DNA of 46,294 nt from positions 1-46,294 of the forward strand of contig JAPDRN010000198.1 in assembly GCA_030247855.1 (NCBI GenBank), read 5' to 3'. Both the position numbers and the translations under genes were made by a program. The stretch's first letter is position 1, and each line of letters begins with the position of its first letter. Below, one piece after another: positions 36,026 to 45,784 of this stretch. This DNA comes from Knufia peltigerae. Lineage: Eukaryota > Ascomycota > Eurotiomycetes > Chaetothyriales > Trichomeriaceae. The notes under the pieces are model-generated. The model saw nothing but the letters and a program-made list of their open reading frames with translations. It had not been told where the DNA came from and made no database searches.

Positions 36026-38187
36026 TTATGATAAATTCGAGGGAAGATCACGATAGCGGAACTTGTTTCGAATTGAACTTAGTATGTGGAACGCGCTTTG
36101 GATGGCGGACCCGTCTTCCGCCCACATTTGTAGTGCGTCCAGAGCGAGAGATTGGAGAGAGTCAAGATCTGGGACGTAGGTGCTCAGAGCTGGTGATGAC
36201 GCCGCAATAGACAGTATCAGGGTTGCCGCAAAGGTACTGCTTTGGTCAGAACCGTATTTTCCCGGCAAGAAGGTGGAAACTTGGCAGGATTATGAATGTG
36301 GCCAACGCATCTTGAGTCAACTTACCCGTGTGAAGCTGTATAAACGTACGGGGACCGCTTGGCTAGTAGGCCTCGTGCACATTTTACATACATTCGACAA
36401 CTTTTGATACACTTCTTACTCTTCTCCACAAGATATTCGGGTACTGGGCTTCCCTCGGGCATTGACGTAGCTTGTATTACAAACGGTCGATAGATCTTGT
36501 TCATTGTGGACCAATACCGACAACGCAACAAACAAGACTGAATGTTGTTGTCAGGCATGATTGGTGGCGTGAGATCTGGTTTGATCGTAGGAGGAAGCGA
36601 ATTGTACCAGGTGTCTAGCTGATGGATAAGTTCGTCGCAGACGCCGCATAGCGAAGACCGAGCACCCCTATTAATTATACCATCAACGTTTGGTAGTGCG
36701 CCAGTATACATACGGATACTGTCTGTAAAATTGATCGAGCAATGCACTCGGTTTACCAGAGACCGAACCGATATTTCAGCCAGAAAGTACATGAAGCTAG
36801 TATTGGTAGGATCTTCACAACTTGGGAAGAGCATCCTGTCCGCGAGAAATTGGATGCCAGTTCGGGGTTGGTGAAACTCGGCGAGGATATCGCTAGACTC
36901 ATAGATTTAGAACTTGAGGCTCTGAGGATTTTGGATTCATGGGAGACGCACCATTCGATAATGAAACAGGCCCAGTTGAGGCGAAGTACTTCTTGTACCC
37001 GGGCATAAGATGGGGTCAGATCTTGCGATCTGATACTTGTTATGGAGTGCAGGCCATAGACTGGGTGTATCATACCGGACGAGATACTGTTCAGCACTGG
37101 TCGAGGCCATGTGGACATACTTCATGGCTAGTAAAGGCTGCGCCTTGCAAGCCAGATACAACGAACAGAGAAACAGACCTTGTGACATGGGAAGATTGCC
37201 TCCCACAGAATGCATCCATATCGATACCAGTACTTGACGACCCAATTCGAATAATTGTAAACTGGAGAGGCCTTCGCTTACTTGAAACTGATGCTCTTGA
37301 CGACATTTATTCATCAAAGCACCTAAGGCAAGGCTCAACAAGATTATTGCTGACATTTCGTCATGTTGTAGCCCGCGAGTCATGGTTGTGTCGTAGCAGG
37401 TGCGAAATGCCTGTTTTTCAAACAGCGGATGAAAAACGTAAACCTCGTCAATAAAAATATTGACCAGGGCGTCAGCCGTTTCGCGACTCACGTACGGGAG
37501 GCCATCATCGATGTTGTATGTGTTCTTTAGGTATTGTAAATTCAAGCCCTCGGCATGGCGAGCTTCAACACGAAAGAAGAAGTCATCTGGGAATTCTCCC
37601 CCCAACGATTGGACCCGAGGTAGGTTCAAGAGGCTGCTGCTGCTGGCTTCATGTCGCGGTGGGATGGTCAAAGGGGGAAACTCGGAGTTTTCTTCTCGAA
37701 AGTATGGAGACGTTTCTAGGGAAGTAAAAAACCGATGGTTGAAGAGAGGGTGACTCTTGGTAGCATATGTGCTAACCTCTGGAAGCGATTCATCCTGCAC
37801 TGTTGCGTCATCGAGAGCACTGTCCGACACAGTCGAGAAGTTGACTTCCGAGGTAAGAGAGCGTAGAGAATTCTGTAGGCCTCTCAGAGCATTCGTGTGA
37901 AATTCAATCAGACTCTCAATCGCGCTGACGGACTCGGCCCCTGATTCAATGACAGATACTGCAGGTGGGATCCTACCAATGGTCAATTAGAGTCTTCGCA
38001 GCATTGCACTTGGACGTACCCGGAACTCTTGTTTCTTTCCACATAGATGCATTTGGTCCCCCGTGCCGCACAAGTTCCACATGTTGGCATGGAGCCATCG
38101 CAGCGTCGCTTTCTATTTCCGCATTAGTCCTGAGGTCAAGCGGCGCCTCGAGAAATATTACCTTTGCCGACAATGGGAGCACGCCAT
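36026..38187 (-). CDS. Zn2Cys6 transcription factor with fungal_trans domain (623 aa)
   Basis: Six exons on the minus strand (38187-38162, 38112-38020, 37972-37077, 37028-36952 region, 36892-36326, 36236-36026) join in frame. My exact borders (exon 3 ends 37076, exon 4 starts 37029) total 1,872 nt, 623 aa. The zinc cluster begins at residue 3: Cys3, 6, 13, 20, 23 and 30, split by intron 1 (CSHCRQ / KRRCDGSMPTCGTCAARGTKC). Intron 4 restores the family block FIIECDILAEFHQPRTG. The middle domain (about residues 200-550) resembles fungal_trans regulators: VFHPLFEKQAF, LFLCSLYLACKA, FLAEISVRSLVNR, LDTWYNSLPPTIKP. It reads as intact and nuclear. Targets are unknown; by position it may control the isomerase or a neighbouring catabolic gene. 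Confidence 0.85.
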
Positions 38188-39056
38188 GTGCTAATTACAA
38201 CAGGGGTTGGGGGGTGTGTGTACGTGTGCGCGTGTGTGTGTCTAGAAGTGAAAGAGGGGAGGCGGGCGCATGGGCGCACGTCCGCGTTTTATTCCTTACA
38301 AACCCCGCCCCTCGGTTGCGCATGAGCATCCCCGTGGGGCCGCTCTACCACCGAGCGTACCATGCCCCAAGGATTTGTCCAATTGAGTTAGTGGTGCCGA
38401 ACATACCAAGATGCCACTCAAGGGGGGAGGCAGTGGTCGCGGCGGCCCCACTGCATGCCCGCCGCACTCCGCTCTAGCACGATAGGAACTGCGAATATAC
38501 CTTGAGGCTATGCCTTATGAAGGTTAGGGAGCGTGAGTTTCTCGCATTTTTCGCGGCTTCAAGCCCATGAAGACCTAGCACGAGAGGAGCTGCAAATCCG
38601 GAGGACGAGGCCATTGCTGCAACTCTAGTTCCGAATCCTGCCCAGCCTTCAGGTAAACTTTAGGGTCCTCTGCGGTATGGCGTGCCGCTTGTGGAAAGGC
38701 AACGGCGAATGAAGGAGATCGTCGTCCCTTTAGTCTTGTGCAAAGATGGCGTTCCATGTCCAGAAGGTGTCGGTCCGCCTGAGTTTCCCCGCCTAGTGCC
38801 GGAGAGGTGTACATAAAGTATAGGACACGCTGACCAAGCTCTCGAGGGCTGATAATTCGTCGTCAGTCTAGATGAACGGCGTCAAAACATCACGGTCCTT
38901 CAACGCCGTTCAAAACATCACGGTCCTTCAAAGAGGATTCAATGATCGCCTATCGTGAAACGTCCATATTGTCAAACAGTCCGACTGTGACCGGATCCAT
39001 TCTTTCCTAGACCGGCACAGATTTGCCAGATTGTTCCGTGGGTCTTGAATGTTGTG
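38188..39056. other. Island intergenic stretch with GT-rich tract and 28-bp tandem duplication
   Basis: This is the upstream region shared by two regulators that face away from each other. A (GT)n/G-rich tract lies at about 38205-38241. A 22-bp word starting TCAAAACATCACGG occurs at 38882-38903 and again at 38910-38931, with complementary ACGGCG/CGCCGT at the first copy. A minus-strand frame at 38575-38814 (79 aa) is not recognised and is probably chance. Confidence 0.5.
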
Positions 39057-40084
39057 ATGGATGTGTCAAAATTGGAATCTTCAACAAAAGTTCCAAAGGA
39101 AGATTTTTTGCTGTCCAGAAGGCAGCAAAACAAGGCAGCATGCAGTCGTTGCAGACGCAAAAAGGTACGCTACCTAGGCGTCCCAGCTACGAAAACAGGA
39201 ATTTTCTGATGACTCTATCCGTGATTTGACAGGTCCGCTGTGTTCAAAGCGGAGGAGTTAGATACTGCGGACGTTGCGAAAGGGCGGGTTTGGACTGTAC
39301 CTTTGAAAGCTCGGTTCGAAGCAAATCAGACAACAAAATGGAAAGAGGGGGAGCCAGCATACGCAAAATCAGATGGTGCAAGGAGTTTTTGAAAGATAGA
39401 CAGACGTCGTATCATCTTGATTCTTCACTATCCCCGGAAGATGGGTTCTGGGAACGTTCCCAAACGACGTGTACAACATCCTCTTTTCCTCGAAGACATC
39501 TATAATGCTGAACTGACGGATGATAGTTACCTATCAACAGCGACTGCTACACGGGAATGAAAACATGGTCAAGAGAAGCTCAGGACAAGAATTCGCTATC
39601 CTCGAGGATTTTCGCATGGCACCTGGAGAACTGGAATTGCTATGCGATAGAATATCGATAGCGATTTCGGAAACCAACAATGTATTCGATAATGCCTTAG
39701 CTTATACCCAAACACCAATAGGCTATGCTATTCAATTTGACTATGAATGGAAGGACAGCGGTGAGGATTAGATTTGGCCAAGGTCATATCATGTTGAAAA
39801 GTGAAAGATTGCATTGAAGCATGACGGTGTCTGTTAACTGAGAACTACAACACTTTGAACTTTTACTGTTGTTCATTGCGTTTTCGAATTGTCTTCGGAA
39901 CTCCAAATTTCGGACGATTGCGAAGCGTTGGTTTCTCACGGAGCTTCTTTGGTTGGAATGGCCACCACCAGCGGGTGCTTATCCGTCTCCGGATGTGCCA
40001 CCAAGATGCCAACTTAGAAGAAGTTCAAGTTTGCATAGTTGGGAGGATCTCCGCGTTGGCAGGTTTGATTTCGAGCGTTGGTAA
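39057..40084 (+). CDS. Short Zn2Cys6 protein (268 aa by best model)
   Basis: The zinc cluster is clear: Cys29, 32, 39, 48, 51 and 58 (C-x2-C-x6-C-x8-C-x2-C-x6-C), split by an intron after CSRCRRKK. Exon 1 is 39057-39164 and exon 2 starts at 39233. Keeping one frame to the stop at 40082-40084 needs two more introns: 39456-39526 (weak donor GTTCCC, good acceptor GATAG) and 39761-39842 (donor GTGAGG, branch GTTAAC). Exons then total 807 nt. Downstream text such as GELELLCDRISIAISETNN and HSWEDLRVGRFDFERW looks protein-like but I do not recognise it. No fungal_trans domain is visible, so this is either a small regulator or a truncated, partly decayed one. The zinc cluster is certain; the 3' half is tentative. 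Confidence 0.6.
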
Positions 40085-40350
40085 ATCCTTTCTATTCCTT
40101 TTTCCTGACACTCCGGGGGTAGCAAGTTAAATACAATATTCTCTCTCATCAAAATGGATTTTTCGCCTAATTTTAGTTATATCAAAGTGGTTCAAAACTC
40201 ATGATTATTGAGTCGAAGGATTATTTAGAAGCTTTTTGTTAAGAGAACAACGTGTGACACGCGTCAAAACTTGGTAACCAACTTAACAATGCCAGCCAAT
40301 TCACGCTCCTTTCTCGATGGAAATGTTTTCAGATTGCCCTATAGCGTGTG

Positions 40351-40540
40351 CTACGCCATCACATCTGAGATTGCTTTATAGACAGAGCTGATGTCACGGT
40401 TGTCGAACTCGTCGCTCCCTGCTAGCGGCCTATATATCTCTTCAGCACGTTTATCCAGCTCCAGAGGAACCTTTGCTTCTTTAGCCACATTCATGGCGAG
40501 AACAAGGTCTTTATGGGCCAATTTGGTGGTAAATCTGTCT
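40351..40540 (-). pseudogene. 3-hydroxyisobutyrate dehydrogenase-like, only last exon preserved
   Basis: The minus strand of 40540-40351 translates without stops as DRFTTKLAHKDLVLAMNVAK, then LDKRAEEIYRPLAG and DISSVYKAI before TAG at 40353-40351. This is the C-terminal domain of 3-hydroxyisobutyrate dehydrogenase/beta-hydroxyacid dehydrogenases; KLAHKD contains the catalytic-region lysine pattern. It is preceded by an acceptor ATTACAG. Upstream sequence (40541-41100) becomes AT-biased and frame-broken. A degraded stretch at about 40784-40840 may correspond to the IINN..LLG..QV helix before a GTAAAT donor. The NAD-binding Rossmann part is not recoverable. Spreading RIP from the adjoining repeats probably destroyed the 5' half. 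Confidence 0.7.
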
Positions 40541-41517
40541 CTGTAATGTTAATAGAAAGGAGGGGGCTGATTTTCAATGGCTACAGGAGGTTCAGGGTAA
40601 TTGATCTGACTATTAAGTCAGCACAGTAACTATACATAATAAGGAAAGGAAACAGAATAGTTTTAACCTCTACAGGGAATAGCGGTAGGTTAAAATCAAG
40701 GTGCATATTCTCCTTTTAATGTGCTTAGAAAAAGGTCATAATGGACGACAATCAGAACTAAGACAGCATGAGGGTTCATTTACCTCACTTGACTAATGCC
40801 GCCTAGTAGATGTGTTGATGATGTCTGCAAGCTACTAGGGCTCTAATTCTAGTGATTTTCCTAAGAGTGTTGCCTCGCTTATCTCAGTGAGTGATGGTGC
40901 TTAAAGTCTGTAGTTTAAGGAGAACATGCCTTAAACTGAGCATGGTAATCCCTACCAGTAGGCTAAAGATAGGCAATATTAAGCAAATTCACTGCGTTAC
41001 AAGGTTATGCTTCGTTTACTTATTAGATAACTTTACTACGAGCCTAGCTCTTAGGTCTCCATAGAGTATAATTTTCCTAGTCATGGGCTTTAAGACTGGT
41101 AGAGCGCGTTAGAAAGATTTCTTAAGTTCACTAAAGGTAATAGTAAGTATACTATCTTTAGCGCCAATAACTTCTATAGACTATTAATAATAGTATAAGA
41201 CTTAAAAACTTTAGGTTATCTTCACTAAAAGGCATAGCTTTACAGTGCTACTTATCTCTAAACATAGGTATACTCATTATGTTAGCCTCTATCTCTCATA
41301 ACTTAAGGGTAATTACCTTACTAATACTTTACTTAATGGTTAATTAATTAAGGCATAATGTTTCTTTCTATGAGGCTTAATTAATCTTTTCTAGGGTATA
41401 TATAAATTGCTATAGCTAATTAATGGTTACTATTAGATATCTCCATTATTTCTTAGTATAATATAAGGAGGTCTTTATTTCCCTTATAAGCTAATACTCC
41501 TTAAGCTCTCTAAGTTC
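40541..41517. other. Transition zone from island to AT-rich repeats
   Basis: Composition declines gradually from balanced to RIP-like between about 40560 and 41100, with TG words still common up to about 40980. It probably holds the degraded upstream exons of the dehydrogenase pseudogene. From about 41000 on nothing recognisable remains. Confidence 0.55.
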
Positions 41518-41525
41518 TTATTTAG
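41518..41525. repeat. Left target-site duplication of 409-bp element
   Basis: TTATTTAG directly precedes the left inverted end; the same 8 bases follow the right end at 41935-41942. Confidence 0.92.
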
Positions 41526-41934
41526 TAGGCTGCGCAATGGGTAGGGTAGGGTAACCCGTTTAGAGAGTCTTACCCTACCTGCGTACCCATTAGGGTTTTT
41601 TTAAAATTGATTACCCTACCCGCGGGTACCCGCGCGGGTTTAGGGTAGGGTTCGGGTAATGCTAAGATACCCTAAAGTCTATTTTATATCTTAAAATAGT
41701 TAAAAATAGCTAAAAATAGTAAAAACATTACTAAAAATAGTAATAATCTATATAATAATCTAAATTTTTTAAGTTTTTCTTTTAAATGGGTAAAAAATCG
41801 GGTTTTGGGTACCCGTGATAAAAGTCTTACCCTACCCGCGGGTACCTGACGCTTAAAAAGGCCTACCCTACCCTACCCATTAGGGTTAGGTATTAGGTTT
41901 CGGGTTTGGGTTACCCTACCCATTGCGCAGCCTA
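41526..41934. mobile_element. 409-bp MITE related to the 9.4-kb element
   Basis: Both termini read TAGGCTGCGCAATGGGTAGG inward, and the inverted match continues into GGTAACCC. Perfect 8-bp duplications (TTATTTAG) flank it. Its left ~165 bp matches the reverse complement of 16035-16195, and its right ~150 bp matches the reverse complement of 6810-6975. It is therefore an internally deleted, non-autonomous derivative of the large element in opposite orientation. It holds no coding capacity. It is less mutated than the 9.4-kb copy, keeping CG-rich ends, and shows what the unmutated termini look like. Confidence 0.93.
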
Positions 41935-41942
41935 TTATTTAG
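41935..41942. repeat. Right target-site duplication of 409-bp element
   Basis: TTATTTAG, identical to 41518-41525. Confidence 0.92.
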
Positions 41943-42080
41943 TTATTACTTAGCTAGTTAGTTATTAATAAAGGCCTATTATGCTATACTCTTCCCTATT
42001 ATAATATGACCTAGTCCTTTTAATAGTTTAGAGTTCTCTCTCTTTATTATATATACCTTAGAGCTAAGCCTTACTTATTA

Positions 42081-42436
42081 TGAATAGGCCTAGCCTATAG
42101 GCTATAGATAAAGCTATAATAATAGCCGCTAACCCTATAGCGTAGAAATACTAAGAGAAGCTTAGAGTAACTAAAGTTAGGGATCACATAATAAGACTAG
42201 GGTTAATTAGCTACACTTAGTTATAATTAGTAGTGATTAGGCTAAGTAATACTAAGTAATACTAAGTACCGCTAAGCGCGTAAGTATATATAAACTATAG
42301 TTATTATATAGCTTTATTACGTAATTAACTTCGTTCATAATTATATCTATATATTTTAGTTATAATTACTTCGCTCTTATACTTACTTAAGTATTACACT
42401 CTTAGTAACCTTATCTTTTATACTTCTTATCTATTA
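42081..42436 (+). mobile_element. LTR-like repeat, copy 2 (probable 5' LTR)
   Basis: It aligns end to end with 22322-22686 in direct orientation. Differences are mostly C-to-T and G-to-A, with this copy the more mutated. It keeps the TATATAAACTA TATA-like box and TTAACTTCGTTCA. Sequence right after it looks like the start of a retroelement body, so this is probably a 5' LTR and not a solo LTR. Confidence 0.7.
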
Positions 42437-42628
42437 AGACTATATATTTTATAATACTCTATATAAAGTAAAATATAATATTTAAGTTAAACTATACTAA
42501 GTATATTATTTATAAAGATAAGGTTTTATTTATAGAACTTTATATAAAGAGATTAGCTTTTTATTAGTTTAAACCCATTATAATAAACTACTTAATATCT
42601 TTTAAAAGATAAAAGGATTTTAAGACTA
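42437..42628 (+). pseudogene. Degraded copia-type gag start
   Basis: A frame at about 42486-42575 reads KLNYTKYIIYKDKVLF then LAFY before a stop. It resembles the LN-x-x-NY-x-x-W-K opening of copia gag proteins, with the tryptophan position lost as RIP would do. The location just inside the LTR-like repeat supports this. The sequence is then interrupted by a pogo-type element at 42629. Confidence 0.4.
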
Positions 42629-43634
42629 AAGTACTATATAGTTTAATAAACTATATAAGGTAATAAACTATAAAACTCTATTTAGTTATATTTAACTATT
42701 ACTTTTATTAATTATAAGTTACTAATACACTTCTAAAGTAGCTAATCTTAAAGAGTAAATTTAGAAGGTTATTTTAGTATATTAAAATTAAGAATATAAG
42801 TCTATTTACGCTATTATCACTACTTTTAATGTGTTACCTTAAACTCTATTATATTAACTTACTAAAGAACTTTTATATATTTAAGCTATAAAAATAGTCT
42901 AAATTCTTTTAAATATAGAAGAAAAAACACTTATATAATAAATCTCATAATATATATATACTAAATTACTTATTATATTAATATTATTAATTAAGCTAGC
43001 TAAATTAATTCACTATAAATATATTTAGTATATATTATAAAATTTAGTCTTCACTAAAATTATTACTTTAATTAGCTATAAATAATTTTATTACTTTCTT
43101 AATTATTATTTAATTATTTAGAGTATTTATATAAAGTAACTTAAAACTATATAATTTAATAGTGCATTATATAATAAGGTTAAAGCGTAATTTAACGTGA
43201 TTATCACTAAATTCTAAGAGTATATCTATAATAATTTTAATATTTAGAATATAAATAAATCTAGTTTTAGAGTTAAAAAGAGTTAAATAATAAAGGTCTT
43301 AATTTTTCTTAATTATTAGTAATAATATAAGACTATAATAAGAAAATAAAAATAAGTAATTATAATTAAATATATTAATATAACTAAAGATATACTTTCA
43401 CTAATAATTATCTTTAAGAGTTAAAATATTAATTTTAAATAATTACTAACTTAAATACTTTTTAATTAGTATTTTATAATTAATAAGAATAGCTAATATT
43501 AAATAAGCTTAATCTATAATGATTAATTAAGATATTTAAGTCTTAAACTTATAAGAAAGTAATAAGTTAGCTTTAATTATTAATTATTAATAACTATAAA
43601 AATTATATTAAAGCTAATTTTATTACTTATTATA
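42629..43634 (+). mobile_element. Fot1/pogo-type transposon, heavily eroded 5' part (copy A)
   Basis: It begins after a TA with AAGTACTATATAG, an eroded form of the copy C end (GAGTGCTGTATAG). It aligns with copy C over about 1,000 bp without large gaps. The NIDKSGFRV-type catalytic block of copy C (610 bp from its start) appears here as NINKSSFRV, also 610 bp from the start (43239 on). It is almost free of CA/TG, so far more RIP-mutated than copy C. The 3' half, with the MPPHSSHLLQ-type block, is absent because the next copy or end (B) begins at 43635. Confidence 0.75.
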
Positions 43635-43924
43635 AAGTACTATATAGTTTAATAAACTATATAAAGTAATAAATTATAAAAACCTATTTAATTATCTTTT
43701 AATATCTTTAATATAGTATTAATATAATTATTTTATTATTTAAAGATATTAATAAGTAATTAAACACTCTATTTTTCTTTTTAAACTTAATTTTAGTAAT
43801 AAATTATTAATATAATAAATCTTATCACTATTTTATTAATTACTTTACTTTTATTTTCTAAGTAATCTTTAATACTTTCTTTATAAAGTATATAAATTTA
43901 TCTTTTAATTTAACTCTTTTATCT
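43635..43924 (+). mobile_element. Third pogo-type terminal repeat and short fragment (copy B)
   Basis: 43635 restarts with AAGTACTATATAGTTTAATA, nearly identical to the first 65 bp of copy A and in the same direction, again after a TA. Beyond about 70 bp the similarity to copies A and C fades. It may be the end of another nested copy or the junction of a head-to-tail arrangement. Confidence 0.55.
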
Positions 43925-43926
43925 TA

Positions 43927-45782
43927 GAGTGCTGTATAGTCCAATAATATATATAGTCTAATGACGCACTAAATCCGGCCTAACCACCTTTAACTCAGTC
44001 TCACGTTAACCATGGGTTATAAACGTATCTCTAATGCAGTGAATCATGAAGAGTGACTTTAGAACTATATCTTAGCTTTTTAAAATTAAGAATTTAACTC
44101 CATTCGCGCCGCTACTAGGGCATTTAACGTCTCAGACTGTACCCTTACTTATTGTATATCCGAAGAACTATTACGCGCCTAAGCCATAGAAATAACTTAA
44201 ATTCTTTTAAACACGGAAGAAAAGACGCTTATATAATAGATTAAGTAATATATAAGCGCTAGATCTCCTATCAGTCTAACGTTATTAATTAAACTCGCTA
44301 AGTTAATCTAATATAAACGCGTTCGACACGCGTCACAAAATTCATTCTCTACTAAAATCATTACACCAATTAGCCACGAATAGCTTTATTAGTTTTTAAA
44401 TTGTTATTCTAATATCTAGAGTATTTACACTAAATAACTAGAGACCACATAATTTATTAGCACCTTATATAAGAAGGTCTAGACATAATTTAACGCGGTC
44501 ACCATAAAATTTTAAGAGTGAGCCTATAATAATTCTAATGTTTAGAATATAGATAAGTCTGGTTTTAGGGTTAGAGAAAGTTAGTTAATAAAGGTCTTAG
44601 TCTCTCTTAATTATTAGCATAAGTATAAGGTTATAGTGAGTAAGTAAAAGTGAGTAATAATTATTAAATATATTAACACCACTAAAGAGACTCTTCTATC
44701 TATAATTATCTTTAAGGGCTAAAACCTTAATTCCGGATAGCTACTATCTTAAACACTAACTAACTAATATTTTAGAGTTAGTGAGAATAGCTAAACATCT
44801 AATATTTTAAGTTTATAATGATTAATAAAGGTCTTTAAGTCTTAAACGCGCGAAAAAGCTAGGGGGAAACCCTAACTATTAATTGTAGATAGCTATAAAA
44901 GCTATATTAGAGCGGATTTTATTACTCACTATATAAAGAATAATATTAACTTACTTATTATGCCCCCTTATTACTCTTATCTCCTTTAGTCACTTAATAT
45001 CAAGATATTTTTAGTGTTTAAGCGCGCCCATATAAATAAGACTAACATAACTTCTTAACTAAGTATATAACAAATTTCATGTCCGCAATAGTTAGAAATG
45101 TTTATACGAGCTTGTGTGAAGACCATAAAGCTAGATAATATTCTCGCGAGATAGCGAGGCGCCAAATTAATACTAAATAATCTGTAGAAGATACTAAACT
45201 ATCTCCTATAAAATATAATTATAGGCGTTCCGCATCTAATTATATCATTAAAAGGGCGTACCTTAAACTTCTCATTACTTTATAGCTCTCCCCTAGATAG
45301 CACTAAGCTCTAAAAATCTAATGTACTCTTAGATTCTATGCTAGTGTAGATACCTAAGCTTTTATTTCTTACTAAGAGATATATAGCCTGAGTAACCTAT
45401 ATAACAGAAACACTCACAGCTAAGAACACACTTCTCTAATAATAGTGTTAAGAGTAAAAGAAGTTACTTAAGGTATGAAAGAGTTATAAACGAGATAAAA
45501 GAGTGAGATTAAAAGGTGAATTTATGTTCTTTATAACTAAAGTGTTAGATATAGCGCGGGAGGCAGAAGTAGAGCACCCTACTAAATGACGGTGTGAATA
45601 ACCACGGTAGCAAGCTATAATTAAAAACGAAGAGAAGGATATTAATAAGATATCTGACTCCTTATCCGCCTCATTAGATAATGGAATAGTGATATTAATA
45701 CCTTATTAGTAACTTTCAAAGTAGGTTAGGTCGGATTTAGTGCGTCATTAAACTATATACATCATTAGACTATACAGCACTC
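43927..45782 (+). mobile_element. Complete Fot1/pogo-type (Tc1/mariner superfamily) transposon, copy C
   Basis: 1,856 bp lie between 60-bp inverted repeats (43927-43986 and 45723-45782) that begin GAGTGCTGTATAGTC and differ at about five transition sites. TA duplications flank it at 43925-43926 and 45783-45784. Length and TA target are typical of Fot1/pogo elements. Confidence 0.9.
44537..45180 (+). pseudogene. Degraded pogo/Fot1 DDE transposase in copy C
   Basis: Plus-strand frames keep two family signatures. At 44537-44575, NIDKSGFRV corresponds to the NMDETGF block that holds the first catalytic Asp (codon 44552-44554). At 44942-45030, INLLIMPPYYSYLL, stop, SLN..FKRAH corresponds to the MPPHSSHLLQPLD...LKRAY block near the end of the DDE domain. 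H-to-Y and Q-to-stop changes are exactly what C-to-T mutation yields. Between and after these blocks the frame is interrupted by many stops, so no active enzyme is encoded. Confidence 0.8.
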
Positions 45783-45784
45783 TA

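Noticed and set aside
23180..40540. Secondary-metabolite biosynthetic cluster
   Set aside because: No polyketide synthase, peptide synthetase, terpene cyclase or P450 is present; the enzymes are catabolic types.
22322..42436. The whole island as a giant cargo-carrying element (Starship-like)
   Set aside because: No DUF3435 tyrosine-recombinase gene was recognised near either edge, and the flanking repeats are LTR-like, not element termini.
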